DNA of 64,000 bases from an uncultured Kiloniellaceae bacterium. GTDB lineage: Bacteria > Pseudomonadota > Alphaproteobacteria > Kiloniellales > Kiloniellaceae. The position numbers and the translations under genes were made by a program. Every line of letters starts with the position of its first letter. Position 1 is the stretch's first letter. Shown piece by piece: positions 41,167-50,861 of the stretch. The stretch spans positions 124,001 through 188,000 of the forward strand of contig CANLSF010000004.1 of NCBI GenBank assembly GCA_947493695.1, given 5' to 3'. The notes under the pieces were generated by a model, which worked only from the letters and a program-made list of their open reading frames with translations, was not told the DNA's origin and ran no database searches.

Positions 41167-43380
41167 TTGGGGGACCAATTGGCGGAATCCGGCATACCCG
41201 GCGAGCATCGGTCGCGAGCAGCGCAAGCTGCCGCTGGCGATTTTCTCCTGTCTGCGGTTCGGTTTTTGCGGCCCGGCGATGCTTTCGATCCCGTTGCCTG
41301 TTTCATGGCCGAAAGGGTGCGTTGGGCTCTCTGGTTGCCGGTTATGCTGGGGTTGGGGATCGGCAGCTACTTTGCGCTTCCTGTCGAGCCACCCTTCTGG
41401 GTTGCCCTTTGCGGGCTCGTTTTGGCTCTTGGGGCCTTGCTTTTCCTTCGCGGTACGCAAAACCCATATTTGCAGATTTGCTGGCTGATCAGTCTCGCAC
41501 TGTTTTTTGTCATGTTTGGTTTTGGCATTGCGCAGCTCCGGACCTTCAGTCTCGCTGCGCCGATCCTTGAGCGCTCAATCGGACCGACAGAGGTGTCAGG
41601 GCGTATTGTGACCGTCGAACCCCGTGAACGCGGCGAACGCCTTGTTCTGGAAAGGCTGGAGATCAGGGGGCTCGCCCTTGAGAACACACCGGCACGCGTA
41701 AGGGTCACGCTCGCCTCAGGCGCGGATGGACTCTATCCGGGGGACCGTGTGCGGGGCAGGGCGAAGCTCACCCCGCCGCCCGAACCCTCCGCCCCGGGCG
41801 CTTATGACTTTGCGCGTGCAGCCTATTTTAAGAAACTCGGTGCCGTTGGCTTTGCTTATGGGCAGTTTGAGAAATTGCCTGAGGACGCCTCGACTGCGCC
41901 AGCCGGTGATCGTCTTTCGCGGCGTTGGGAGGTCTGGTGGGCGGATCTTCGTCACCGTCTTTCAGAGCGAATTGTGACTGCATTGCCCGGCGAACCGGGG
42001 GCAATTGCTGCGGCGCTTATGACCGGCGAACGGGGGCGGGTGCCGGAGACGCATCTTCAAGCTCTGAGGGATGCAGGCTTGGCGCACCTCCTGGCAATCT
42101 CCGGACTACACATCGGTCTGATCGCGGCTGGCCTCTTCTTTGGCTTGCGGGGAGTTCTGGCGCTGATTCCGGGCCTTGCGCTCAATTACCCGATCAAGAA
42201 GTGGGCCGCTCTGGTAGCCCTGCCAGGGGCTTTTGCCTATCTCATGCTTGTCGGTGCGACAATCCCGGCCCAGCGGGCGTTCCTGATGACGGGGTTGATG
42301 CTGCTGGCGGTGTTGCTCGATCGACGGGCGCTCTCCATGCGTCTCGTCGCCTGGGCAGCCATGGCGACCCTTCTGCTGGCGCCCGAAAGCCTTCTCTCGG
42401 TAAGCTTTCAGATGTCCTTTGCCGCCGTCACACTCATGATTGCGGCATACGAAGGACGACGGGGGCTCTTTGCACCGTCGGGGCGGGACTTCTGGAGTCC
42501 TGGCAATCTCTGGCGCTATGCCCTTGGCGTTGCGGTTACTTCAGGCTTGGCCACAATCGCGACAGCGCCCTTTGCGGTCTATCACTTTAATCATCTGGCG
42601 CTTTACGGTGTCTTTGCCAATGTGCTGGCGGTGCCTATCACGGCGTTCTGGATTATGCCCTGGGCTCTCGTGGCGTTTCTCATGATGCCTTTCGGCCTGG
42701 AGGTTGCGCCGCTCTGGTTGATGGGCCTTGGGATCGAAGCCGTGGTTGGAACAGCCATGACGGTTGCCGATTGGCCATCGGCCGCCCTGAAGGTCTCGGC
42801 TATGCCTATCTGGGGGTTGCTAGCTGCATCTACGGGAGGACTCTGGCTGGCGATATGTACCGGTCCCTGGCGCATCCTCGGTCTACTGCCGCTTGCGACA
42901 GCGGTTTTATCCGTCATGATTTTGAGGCCGCCCGATATTCTGGTCAGTGCCGATGCCCGTCTGATTGCGGTTCGACAGGATGACGGGTCCATGTGGCGCT
43001 CGAGCCGGACCGTGAACCGTTTCGCAGCCGACATCTGGTTCCGCCGTGCTGGTCTTGATCCCGGGCAAAAGAACCCTGCTGGCGACCCGTCAGGACCCAT
43101 CTGCGATCCGAAAGGCTGTATCGCCCACATCAATGGCAGGAAAGTTGCTCTCGCCTGGAGGGCTGGCGCGCTTGCCGAAGACTGTGCGTTTGTTGATCTC
43201 ATGATCAGCCGGGTTCCGCTCAGACAGGCGTGTGATCACCCGGAAACGACAATCGATCGATTTGATCTTTGGCGGAACGGCGCTCATGCCATCTGGATCG
43301 ACGAGCAGTCAATTCAGGTAAAAAGTGTTGCGAAAACCCGCGGTAACAGGCCTTGGGTCATTTCACGTGGCAAGCAATAG
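41167..43380 (+). CDS. comEC: ComEC/Rec2 family competence channel protein
   Basis: This is a polytopic membrane protein of the DNA-uptake channel family, 737 residues. It has an N-terminal DUF4131-like region with an OB fold, then the Competence domain with HLLAISGLHIGLIAAGLFF near residues 310-330 and about eight helices. The metallo-beta-lactamase domain found in Bacillus ComEC is absent. Instead there is a C-terminal tail of about 150 residues, as in other alphaproteobacteria. The TTG start at 41167 follows GAGGAA. An ATG at 41305 (MAERVRWALWLPV) is a plausible alternative. It converges on lexA. Confidence 0.9.
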   Translation: MGDQLAESGIPGEHRSRAAQAAAGDFLLSAVRFLRPGDAFDPVACFMAERVRWALWLPVMLGLGIGSYFALPVEPPFWVALCGLVLALGALLFLRGTQNPYLQICWLISLALFFVMFGFGIAQLRTFSLAAPILERSIGPTEVSGRIVTVEPRERGERLVLERLEIRGLALENTPARVRVTLASGADGLYPGDRVRGRAKLTPPPEPSAPGAYDFARAAYFKKLGAVGFAYGQFEKLPEDASTAPAGDRLSRRWEVWWADLRHRLSERIVTALPGEPGAIAAALMTGERGRVPETHLQALRDAGLAHLLAISGLHIGLIAAGLFFGLRGVLALIPGLALNYPIKKWAALVALPGAFAYLMLVGATIPAQRAFLMTGLMLLAVLLDRRALSMRLVAWAAMATLLLAPESLLSVSFQMSFAAVTLMIAAYEGRRGLFAPSGRDFWSPGNLWRYALGVAVTSGLATIATAPFAVYHFNHLALYGVFANVLAVPITAFWIMPWALVAFLMMPFGLEVAPLWLMGLGIEAVVGTAMTVADWPSAALKVSAMPIWGLLAASTGGLWLAICTGPWRILGLLPLATAVLSVMILRPPDILVSADARLIAVRQDDGSMWRSSRTVNRFAADIWFRRAGLDPGQKNPAGDPSGPICDPKGCIAHINGRKVALAWRAGALAEDCAFVDLMISRVPLRQACDHPETTIDRFDLWRNGAHAIWIDEQSIQVKSVAKTRGNRPWVISRGKQ

Positions 43381-43427
43381 AGCAGAGGGAACGTGGTTTT
43401 CCAGGCGCTCCCCCTCAAACCTGGCGC

Positions 43428-44135
43428 TCAATAGCGCCGCAACAATCCGACAAGCCGACCCTGAATCTTGATCCGCTCAGGCGGGAAGATCCTGGTCTCG
43501 TAGTTCTTGTTTGCAGGCTCCAGCGCGACGGCGCCGGATTTGCGGCGTAGGCGCTTCAGCGTGGCCTCTTCATCGTCCACCAGCGCCACGACGACAGCAC
43601 CGTTTTCTGCGGAATCCGTCCGCTCGATGATCACAGTATCGCCATCCAGAATACCCGCATCGACCATGGAGTCGCCGTCAACTTCGAGAGCGTAGTGCTC
43701 ACCGTGCCCCAGAATAGTTGAAGGCACATCTACGTAGGTCGAGTAGTCGCGCAGGGCCTCGATCGGCGTACCAGCTGCAATCCGCCCATACAGTGGAAGC
43801 TGAAGCGATTCGGCGTCCACGGGGTCGGACGGAGGCGCGCTGCTGGGCGATATACCGGAAAAGCGACCTTCGATAACGCTGGGGGTAAACCCGCTGCTCG
43901 GCTGAGGTTGCTTTTCAACATCCTCGGGCAGACGAAGTATTTCTATGGCTCGTGCCCGGTGGGCGAGCCGCCGAATAAAGCCCCGTTCTTCAAGCGCCGT
44001 AATCAAACGGTGAATACCGGACTTGGATTTCAAGTCCAGCGCTTCTTTCATTTCATCAAACGATGGAGATACACCGTGCTGAGAAAGATGTTCGTGAACG
44101 AATATTAGGAGTTGGTGCTGCTTCTTTGTCAGCAT
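43428..44135 (-). CDS. lexA: SOS regulator LexA
   Basis: This repressor of the DNA-damage response undergoes RecA-stimulated self-cleavage. It has 235 residues. The winged helix-turn-helix is at about 1-65 ([20 protein letters not shown]). The Ala-Gly cleavage site is in [12 protein letters not shown]. The catalytic serine is in [16 protein letters not shown] and the lysine in the [11 protein letters not shown] neighbourhood. A proline/serine-rich linker of about 40 residues lies between the domains. An SOS box in its own promoter indicates autoregulation. Confidence 0.97.
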   Translation of the reverse strand: MLTKKQHQLLIFVHEHLSQHGVSPSFDEMKEALDLKSKSGIHRLITALEERGFIRRLAHRARAIEILRLPEDVEKQPQPSSGFTPSVIEGRFSGISPSSAPPSDPVDAESLQLPLYGRIAAGTPIEALRDYSTYVDVPSTILGHGEHYALEVDGDSMVDAGILDGDTVIIERTDSAENGAVVVALVDDEEATLKRLRRKSGAVALEPANKNYETRIFPPERIKIQGRLVGLLRRY

Positions 44136-44196
44136 GCGAATTGTCTCCTTGAAAGTGACCTACTAGATGTAGAACAAAACAAAAACGTCAACACAT

Positions 44197-44225
44197 GTTC
44201 TAGTTTAGTTCTCTTTTGAGGTCAA
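44197..44225 (-). promoter_or_regulatory. lexA promoter with alphaproteobacterial SOS box
   Basis: GTTCTAGTTTAGTTC (44197-44211) is a perfect GTTC-N7-GTTC LexA operator. On the minus strand it overlaps the -10 box of a promoter TTGACC-N17-TAGAAC (44225-44197). A second, weaker half-site pair GAAC-N7-AAAC lies at 44172-44186. The operator is about 60 bp upstream of the lexA start, so LexA would repress itself. Confidence 0.88.
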
Positions 44226-44278
44226 GCGTTCTGTGGATAAAACCCGCAGTGATAGAAAAGTTCGCAAAATGTACCGGA

Positions 44279-44301
44279 TTTTTGAGATTGAGTCTCAAAA
44301 A
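44279..44301 (-). terminator. Weak terminator-like hairpin after moeA
   Basis: TTTTTGAGA (44279-44287) and TCTCAAAAA (44293-44301) form a 9 bp hairpin between the moeA stop and the lexA promoter. The stem is AT-rich and lacks a clear T tract beyond the stem itself, so termination may be inefficient. Confidence 0.45.
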
Positions 44302-44316
44302 CAACGCAGGGTAATT

Positions 44317-45531
44317 CTATACACCAGAGAATGTTCCACTCAACGGTAGAATATCAACGGCTGTGCCCTTTGTTAATGCCGTATCGTTTGGTTTGCGCAC
44401 AATGAGGCAATCTGCCCGCGCGAGGGTTGCCAGCATGGAGCTGTCCTGCCGACCGAAGGCAGTGGCGATGCGTCTGCCTTGTGAATCCAGGCTGAGTTTT
44501 GCGCGCAGGTAGTCCTGCCGATGATCGTTCGGGGGGAGATCTTCGCCGAGTGTCGCGCTTTCCAGCGCCAGGGCGTCGCCTCTGATGCCCAGAAGCACAT
44601 CAAGAGCCGTCCGGACGAAGAGTACAGCGCACACGAGACTGGATACCGGGTTGCCGGGAAGACCCAGCATCGGTGTGCCCGAGATCTTGCCAAATATAAG
44701 CGGCTTTCCGGGACGCATGGCGATTTTCCAGAAATCCACTTCGAGGCCGCTGTCCACAAGGCCCGTGCGGACAAGGTCATGATCGCCGACCGAGGCACCA
44801 CCGGAGGTGATCAGCAGGTCGGCGCCCTTTGCCCCTTCGGCCATTGCAGCCAGGGTGTCGCGTTGATCCGGTGCGATGCCCAGGTTGATAGGTTCGCCGC
44901 CGCAAGCCATGACAAAGGCCGCAAGAGATAGGCCATTGGAGCTGATAATCTGGTTGGGTCCCTTGGGGTCACCCGGCATGACGACTTCGTCGCCGGTGGC
45001 CAGGATTGCGACCCGCGGCCGCCGGCGGACATTGAGCCAGGGCAGATTCATGGAGGCCGCAAAACCGATATCTCTGGCGGTCAGACGGTGGCCGGCCTCA
45101 AGACCGACATCGCCGGTGCGAAAATCGAGACCTGCCGGGCGGACATAGTGGCCTTTGGCCGCCGAATAATTGATTTTGACCTTATCGCCGGACGCCTCGG
45201 TGTCTTCCTGGATTACTATGGTATCGCTGCCCTTTGGAAGTGGAGCTCCGGTGAAGATCCGGGCGGTTTCGCCCGGCTGGATCTCACCGTCGTAGGAACC
45301 GCCTGCAGGCACGTGCGCCACGATATCCAGAGTTGCCGGCACCTTGGCGACGTCTTCGGCACGTACGGCGTAGCCATCCATGGCAGAGACATCGTGCGGC
45401 GGCTGAGTGACGCGGGAGATGGCGTCGCTTGCCAGAACACGCCCCAGAGCGTTGGCCACACTGACGGTTTCAGCGGGCAGGGGGGCAAATCCCGCACGAA
45501 CCCGCACGAGCGCTTCTTCGACCGATAACAT
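44317..45531 (-). CDS. moeA: Molybdopterin molybdenumtransferase MoeA (gephyrin-like)
   Basis: This enzyme inserts molybdate into adenylated molybdopterin to form molybdenum cofactor. It has 404 residues. Motifs are the N-terminal VSAMDGYAVRAEDV (about 49-62), FTGAPLPKGSDTIVIQE near 92, and the MoCF-like domain with TSGGASVGDHDLVRTGL and RPGKPLIFGKISGTPMLGLP. Its ATG overlaps the moaC stop by one base. Confidence 0.95.
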   Translation of the reverse strand: MLSVEEALVRVRAGFAPLPAETVSVANALGRVLASDAISRVTQPPHDVSAMDGYAVRAEDVAKVPATLDIVAHVPAGGSYDGEIQPGETARIFTGAPLPKGSDTIVIQEDTEASGDKVKINYSAAKGHYVRPAGLDFRTGDVGLEAGHRLTARDIGFAASMNLPWLNVRRRPRVAILATGDEVVMPGDPKGPNQIISSNGLSLAAFVMACGGEPINLGIAPDQRDTLAAMAEGAKGADLLITSGGASVGDHDLVRTGLVDSGLEVDFWKIAMRPGKPLIFGKISGTPMLGLPGNPVSSLVCAVLFVRTALDVLLGIRGDALALESATLGEDLPPNDHRQDYLRAKLSLDSQGRRIATAFGRQDSSMLATLARADCLIVRKPNDTALTKGTAVDILPLSGTFSGV

Positions 45532-46007
45532 CAGATACCCTCGTATATGCCGGACTTGCCACCCGACTTATGCAGCAGGCGGACTTCCGTGATGCGCATG
45601 CCCCGGTCGACGGCCTTGCACATATCATAGACCGTCAGACAGGCAACAGAGACGGCTGTGAGTGCCTCCATCTCGACGCCGGTCTGTCCGGAGACCTTGC
45701 AGCGGGCCGTCACGTCGACGGCGGATCGCGCGGCATCGAGGCTGAGTTCGAGCTTCACGGAAGTCAGCATCAGCGGATGACAGAGAGGGATGAGATCGGC
45801 GGTACGCTTGGCCCCCATGATCCCGGCGAGCTGGGCGACGGTCAGCACATCGCCCTTCTTCACACTGCCATCTGCGATCAGTTCCAGCGTTTCGGGCTGC
45901 ATGACCACCGAGCCCTTTGCAATGGCGATCCGCTCTGTTGTCTCCTTTTCGGAAACATCGACCATGACGGCGTTTCCGTCCGCATCGAAATGCGTAAGTT
46001 CGGACAC
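45531..46007 (-). CDS. moaC: Cyclic pyranopterin monophosphate synthase MoaC
   Basis: This enzyme forms cyclic pyranopterin monophosphate with MoaA in the first stage of molybdenum cofactor synthesis. It has 158 residues. Signatures are [19 protein letters not shown], the active-site [17 protein letters not shown] and [24 protein letters not shown]. It is in the trpGDC-moaC-moeA-lexA cluster, 45 bp after trpC. Confidence 0.96.
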   Translation of the reverse strand: MSELTHFDADGNAVMVDVSEKETTERIAIAKGSVVMQPETLELIADGSVKKGDVLTVAQLAGIMGAKRTADLIPLCHPLMLTSVKLELSLDAARSAVDVTARCKVSGQTGVEMEALTAVSVACLTVYDMCKAVDRGMRITEVRLLHKSGGKSGIYEGI

Positions 46008-46052
46008 TCTATCCTCCGGTGTTCTATCTGCTGCTAGTGCTTAGTTCTGTGG

Positions 46053-46865
46053 TTAGTCGGCGGGCAGGGTTTCCTGCGGCGCCATAAGGGCTGCGGTCGC
46101 CGCAGTGACATCGTCCTGGCGCATCAGGGATTCGCCAATCAGGAAGCTCGTGGCACCGACCTTGGCCATCCGCGAGAGATCGGACGGGGCATAGAGACCG
46201 CTCTCAGCGATCAGCAGTTTTCCGACGGGCACTCTTGCGGCCAGGGTTTCCGTGGTTGCCAGATCGATTTCCAGGGTCTTGAGGTTCCGGTTGTTGACAC
46301 CCAACAGCGGTGACTTCAGCGGCAGTGCCCGCTCCAGTTCCTCGGCATTGTGAACCTCGACCAGGACATCCATCTTCAGATCCAGGGCAACGGATTCCAA
46401 TTCGGCGGCCTGCTTGTCGCTGAGCGCAGCCATGATCAGCAGCACGCAGTCTGCGCCGAGGGCGCGGGATTCCACGATCTGGTATGGCTCCAGCATGAAA
46501 TCCTTGCGCAGGGCCGGAAGAGTCACAGCGGCGCGGGCGGTCTGCAGGTAACTGTCGTGACCCTGAAAATAGGGTTCGTCGGTCAGGATCGAGAGGCAGG
46601 TCGCGCCGCCTGCGGCGTAGGCTTGTGCTAAAGCCGGTGGGTCAAAGTCGGCCCGTATCAATCCCTTACTCGGCGAAGCTTTCTTGATCTCACAAATCAG
46701 GCCGTAGTCTCCGGCGTGCTTACGCTCGGCAAGCGCGCGGTGAAAGCCCCGGACGGGATCTGCATCGGCAGCGGCGGCTTCCAGTGCTGCGATAGGGGTC
46801 TGTTGCTTGCGTGCGGCGACGAACGCGAGTTTGTCATCGCAGATCCGTTGCAGGACATCGCTCAT
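46053..46865 (-). CDS. trpC: Indole-3-glycerol phosphate synthase
   Basis: This enzyme makes indole-3-glycerol phosphate in tryptophan synthesis. It is a single-domain (beta/alpha)8 barrel of 270 residues, not fused to TrpF. Motifs are [20 protein letters not shown] (about 59-78), [21 protein letters not shown] and [14 protein letters not shown]. It overlaps trpD by 4 nt. Confidence 0.96.
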   Translation of the reverse strand: MSDVLQRICDDKLAFVAARKQQTPIAALEAAAADADPVRGFHRALAERKHAGDYGLICEIKKASPSKGLIRADFDPPALAQAYAAGGATCLSILTDEPYFQGHDSYLQTARAAVTLPALRKDFMLEPYQIVESRALGADCVLLIMAALSDKQAAELESVALDLKMDVLVEVHNAEELERALPLKSPLLGVNNRNLKTLEIDLATTETLAARVPVGKLLIAESGLYAPSDLSRMAKVGATSFLIGESLMRQDDVTAATAALMAPQETLPAD

Positions 46866-47899
46866 GCGGTTTTTCCCGGATTGGTGATTTCGACCAGGTC
46901 GATCAGGACTTTCCGCGCTGCGCCGCTGTCGATTGCTTCTGCAGCCATCTCGGCGCCTTCCTTCAGGTTCGCCACCTTGCCACCGACAATGAGTGCGCCT
47001 GCGGATCCCAGGAGTACGGCATCGCGGAAGGGGCTTGCCTCCCCATCCAGTAGCGCCCAGAGCGCAGTTGCGTTCTGTTCCGCATCGCCGCCCAGCAGGC
47101 CCTCGATGGTACCGCGTTTTAAACCTGCATCTTCAGGGATGACCTCGAAGGTCTTGATTTCGCCGTCCTTTAGCTCCGCGACATGTGAGGTACCAGTGGT
47201 CGAAAGCTCATCCAGGCCGTCGGAACCATGAACGATCCAGGCCCGTTCGTGCCCGAGGCTCTTGAGTACCTTGGCGAGGGGCTCGACCCACTCGGGCGCG
47301 AAAACACCCATGATCTGGTGTTTGATACCGGCGGGATTGGACAGAGGGCCCATCAGGTTAAAGATGGTCCGGGTACCGAGCTCGACCCGCGTCGGGCCGA
47401 CATGGCGCACGGCTGAATGGTGACGCGGGGCCATCAGGAAACATGTGCCGGTCTCTTTAAGCGCCTGTTCCATAACAGAAACCTCGGCATCGATGTTGAC
47501 GCCGAGGGCAGTCAGAACATCGGCAGCACCGCTCTTTGAAGAGAGGGCTTTATTGCCGTGCTTCGCGACAGGAACACCACAGGCCGCCACCACGAAGGAG
47601 GAGGCCGTCGAAATGTTCAGAGTCCCCTTGGCATCGCCGCCGGTACCGCAGGTGTCGATAGAGCCCTCAGGGGCGGTCACTGTCAGCATTTTGGCCCGCA
47701 TGGCCCGCACGGCGCCGGTCAACTCCTCGACCGTTTCTCCGCGCACCCGCAGCGCCATCAGGAAGCCACCCATCTGCGAAGGCGTGGCGTTGCCCGACAT
47801 CATGATGCTGAAGGCCGTTTCGGATTCCAGTTCTGACAAGGGCCGGCCGGTCGCCACCTGGGCGATCAGGCCTTTAAGATCACTCATATCGCCGTTCAT
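46862..47899 (-). CDS. trpD: Anthranilate phosphoribosyltransferase
   Basis: This enzyme transfers phosphoribose to anthranilate. It has 345 residues from the ATG at 47899. An internal ATG four codons later is possible. The motifs [20 protein letters not shown] (about 82-101) and [21 protein letters not shown] are diagnostic. It lies 31 bp after trpG. Confidence 0.96.
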   Translation of the reverse strand: MNGDMSDLKGLIAQVATGRPLSELESETAFSIMMSGNATPSQMGGFLMALRVRGETVEELTGAVRAMRAKMLTVTAPEGSIDTCGTGGDAKGTLNISTASSFVVAACGVPVAKHGNKALSSKSGAADVLTALGVNIDAEVSVMEQALKETGTCFLMAPRHHSAVRHVGPTRVELGTRTIFNLMGPLSNPAGIKHQIMGVFAPEWVEPLAKVLKSLGHERAWIVHGSDGLDELSTTGTSHVAELKDGEIKTFEVIPEDAGLKRGTIEGLLGGDAEQNATALWALLDGEASPFRDAVLLGSAGALIVGGKVANLKEGAEMAAEAIDSGAARKVLIDLVEITNPGKTA

Positions 47900-47930
47900 C
47901 GGCGTTCTCCCCGTACTTCAGCAGCCGTTG

Positions 47931-48509
47931 TCATGCCGCTGATTTCGTTATCTTCAAGAAGTTATCCAGCAGCGCGTGGCCTCCTTCCGAGGCAATGCTC
48001 TCGGGATGGAACTGGACGCCGTGCAACGGCAACTCCCTGTGGCGTAAGCCCATGACGACACCATCTTCCGTGCGGGCCGTCACCTCCAGGCAATCCGGAA
48101 TGCTGTCCGGTGCCAGGGTCAGGGAGTGATAGCGCGTGGCGGTCAAGGGCGAGGGTAGGCCAGCGAAGACACTGCCGCCCTCATGGCTGACCGGGCTGAG
48201 CTTGCCATGCATGGGTTCCGGTGCTCGGACGACGGTCGCACCGTAGGCCTGTCCGATGGCCTGATGACCCAGGCAAACCCCCAGAATCGGATAGTCGCCA
48301 GCGGCTTTCTCGATCAATTCAAGGCAGATACCGGCGCGATCCGGGTCACAGGGGCCCGGCGAAATCACGATTCCTTCGGGTTTCAGGGCCAGGGCTTCTT
48401 CCGCTGTCATGCTGTCGTTTCGCCAGACCTCTACCTGCGCGCCGAGCTCGCTGAGGAAGTGATAGAGATTGTAGGTGAAACTGTCGTAGTTATCGATGAG
48501 TAACAGCAT
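47931..48509 (-). CDS. trpG: Anthranilate synthase component II (glutamine amidotransferase)
   Basis: This subunit supplies ammonia from glutamine to TrpE for anthranilate synthesis, and may also serve aminodeoxychorismate synthase. It has 192 residues. The class I triad is visible: the nucleophile in [14 protein letters not shown] (about Cys79) and the His and Glu in [13 protein letters not shown] near 171-173. The trpE gene, often directly upstream in related genomes, is absent. The upstream gene is a divergent deacetylase. Confidence 0.95.
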   Translation of the reverse strand: MLLLIDNYDSFTYNLYHFLSELGAQVEVWRNDSMTAEEALALKPEGIVISPGPCDPDRAGICLELIEKAAGDYPILGVCLGHQAIGQAYGATVVRAPEPMHGKLSPVSHEGGSVFAGLPSPLTATRYHSLTLAPDSIPDCLEVTARTEDGVVMGLRHRELPLHGVQFHPESIASEGGHALLDNFLKITKSAA

Positions 48510-48809
48510 TTCAATGACTTATCTGGTGTTGTCGGGTGGCTTAACGTAAGCGTCGCGCCGTTATAGCAGGTTGCGATTGGGCGCGAAAGCGAGGCAGTAC
48601 ATCGCAGATATGCGGTTATTGACCATTGATTTCGAGCTGTTTCAAGCGGTTGCGGCGTGAGCCTCGAATCCAGACGTGAACAACTGGGGAAAAACCTTAA
48701 AGGATCGGCAGGATCTGTTGCGTATTGTGGTAAACGTGGCAGGATGCGCGCCGTCATAAATGCCTGTGCGCGCGGCGTGATCACGGACTGGAATTGGAAA
48801 GCCTGACTG
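48510..48809. other. 300 bp divergent intergenic region (trpG / deacetylase)
   Basis: This divergent spacer must hold the promoters for the trp cluster (minus) and the deacetylase gene (plus). On the minus strand a TATAAC about 45-50 bp upstream of trpG is a possible -10 without a convincing -35. No attenuator with tandem Trp codons was found, and no gene, tRNA or repeat could be supported. Confidence 0.5.
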
Positions 48810-50123
48810 GTGGCTGGAAAAGCGAAGAAAAAGGCGGAGAAGCGCCGGCCCTTGCCGTGGCTGAAGTTCCTGCTGCCTGCGCTGCTGCTGCCGGTCGTGG
48901 TGATTGGCGGGCTATACGCCGGGGCCATATTCCTGACGGAGTCGCCGGAACCGCCCGAAGCCCAGACCGCTGAGGCCAAGCCAACCGACGCCGCCCGGGA
49001 GGAGGCCTCATCAGAGCAACCGGCGCCTCAAGGCGTCTGGGCGTCCAGGCCTCAAGGACCGACCGCTCCGATTGATATGGACAAGCTGCGCATTACCGAT
49101 ACGGTCATAAGCGATACTCGTATCGTTCCTGAAAGTCTTCAGAAAAACAATGTGGTAGAGGCTGTTCCTCAAGAAGAAACACCTGCACCCGAGACCGTCA
49201 AAACAGCCAAGCCTGAGGCCGAACCAAAGTCGGAGGCAGCGCCTGAGCCGAAGGTTGAAACGGCCGCTGTCGAGCCTGCTGCACCGACCCCAGAACCGGC
49301 CGGGCCGCAAACTTCGAAGAACGAAGGTCAAGCCCAAGTTACCCCACCGTTATGGCTTAGAAATGCCACAGCGCCCAAAGCCAACCAGGGCCAGCCCATG
49401 ATCGCCGTTGTGATCGACGACATCGGACCGAATCTGCGCAATGCCCGCCGCTCGATCACCTTGCCCGCGCCCCTGACGCTCGCCTTCCTGCCATATGCCA
49501 ATCACCTGGAGGATTTGACCACTAAAGCGCGGCAAGCCGGACACGAATTGATCGTCCATATGCCCATGGAGCCGGAAGAGAGCAGCCAGAACCCCGGTGA
49601 GAACGCTTTACGGATTGAATTGGGGCCTGAAGAGCTGCAGCGGCGCATCATCTGGAACCTGGAACGCTTCTCCGGATATGTCGGGGTGAACAATCACATG
49701 GGCAGCAAGTTCACCAAATCCGGTCCGGGCATGCGCCTTGTGATGGCCGAATTGAGCAAGCGCGGCCTGTTATTTCTGGATTCCCGCACCAATGCCAAGA
49801 GCCAGGCGGAGCAGGCGGCGGCGGTTTTCAGAGTGCCTTTCGCCCAGCGGGACATCTTTATCGACAACGACTACAAGAATCCGGCAGCGATCCGGGCCCA
49901 GCTTGCGAAGCTGGAGGAACGCGCGCGCAGCAAAGGCTACGCCGTGGGGATCGGGCATCCGCATGATGGGACGCTGGAGGCTCTGGCCGCCTGGTTGCCC
50001 GAAGCGCGGAAGCGAGGCTTCGCCGTGGTGCCGATCTCCGAAATTGTCAAACAGCGCCTGCAGCTTGCCCGCGCTGCCGTACCTGCCACTTCAACCCCGG
50101 AAAGCCTAAGTGAGCAACCCTGA
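48810..50123 (+). CDS. Divergent polysaccharide deacetylase family protein
   Basis: This 437-residue protein is anchored by one N-terminal helix (about residues 16-36, LKFLLPALLLPVVVIGGLYAG). A long Ala/Pro/Glu-rich linker (about 48-180) would span the periplasm. The C-terminal domain (about 193-420) matches the divergent polysaccharide deacetylase (YibQ-like) family, with AVVIDDIGPNLRNARRSI, HELIVHMPMEP, NNHMGSKFT and GIGHPHDGTLEAL. The natural substrate of this family is not established. The GTG start at 48810 follows the upstream gap. It overlaps the next gene by 14 nt. Confidence 0.87.
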   Translation: MAGKAKKKAEKRRPLPWLKFLLPALLLPVVVIGGLYAGAIFLTESPEPPEAQTAEAKPTDAAREEASSEQPAPQGVWASRPQGPTAPIDMDKLRITDTVISDTRIVPESLQKNNVVEAVPQEETPAPETVKTAKPEAEPKSEAAPEPKVETAAVEPAAPTPEPAGPQTSKNEGQAQVTPPLWLRNATAPKANQGQPMIAVVIDDIGPNLRNARRSITLPAPLTLAFLPYANHLEDLTTKARQAGHELIVHMPMEPEESSQNPGENALRIELGPEELQRRIIWNLERFSGYVGVNNHMGSKFTKSGPGMRLVMAELSKRGLLFLDSRTNAKSQAEQAAAVFRVPFAQRDIFIDNDYKNPAAIRAQLAKLEERARSKGYAVGIGHPHDGTLEALAAWLPEARKRGFAVVPISEIVKQRLQLARAAVPATSTPESLSEQP

Positions 50124-50721
50124 GCCTTTGCCGGCGCCTGCGTCCAATCTCAGGCAGCGTCTGAACGAACTCCTCCACAGCGATCCTCTGACCCGTTCCG
50201 GCCTGGAACTGGCGCGCAGCCTTGATCTGCCGGATTGTTACATCGCAAGCGGCGCGATTTATCAGAGCATCTGGAACGCCCTGACGGGCAAGCCTTCGGG
50301 TTACGGTCTGAAAGATATCGATCTGATCTACTTCGACGGGAGCGACCTGAGCTGGGAAGGCGAAGATCGGGTGATCAAACGCGCCGGCAGCGTTTTCGAG
50401 GCGGCGGCGCTAGGCGTCCCCGTGGAAACCCGTAATCAGGCGCGCGTACATCTATGGTACGAGCAGCGCTTCGGTTCGCCCTACAGCCCGCTTTCCTGCG
50501 CAGCTGAGAGCCTGAAACGTTACGCCAGCACGACCCATGCGGTCGCGGTCCGGCTGGAAGCGGACAACAGCCTGACCATAGAAGCGCCATTCGGGCTGGA
50601 GGACATCTTCAATCTGACCCTGCGGCCCAATCCAATGCTCGACAACAAGGGCACCTATGACGAGAAGGCGGCGCGTTGCGTGGACCTCTGGCCGCAAGTG
50701 ACGGTGGTTCCCTGGACTTAA
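50110..50721 (+). CDS. Nucleotidyltransferase family protein (DUF925-like)
   Basis: This 203-residue protein uses the GTG start at 50110 inside the end of the deacetylase gene. It has the pattern of the nucleotidyltransferase-superfamily DUF925 group: YIASGAIYQSIWNALTGKPSGYGLKDIDLIYFDGSDLSWE holds the paired aspartates (DIDLIYFD) of a polymerase-beta-like active site, followed by ARVHLWYEQRFGSPY. The acceptor is unknown. It is probably co-transcribed with the deacetylase gene but probably not functionally linked. Confidence 0.8.
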   Translation: MSNPEPLPAPASNLRQRLNELLHSDPLTRSGLELARSLDLPDCYIASGAIYQSIWNALTGKPSGYGLKDIDLIYFDGSDLSWEGEDRVIKRAGSVFEAAALGVPVETRNQARVHLWYEQRFGSPYSPLSCAAESLKRYASTTHAVAVRLEADNSLTIEAPFGLEDIFNLTLRPNPMLDNKGTYDEKAARCVDLWPQVTVVPWT

Positions 50722-50861
50722 TCAGCTCTCCCCACCCCCCCATTGATCAAGCCTGCGTGGATTGAAGGCTGTCAACTTATCGAAGCTGAGCACGGCCAAA
50801 GGGCGTATCGCCTGACAGAAAGGTGGGAACGAACTTAGATTCGGGAGTCTTGACCCGAAAT

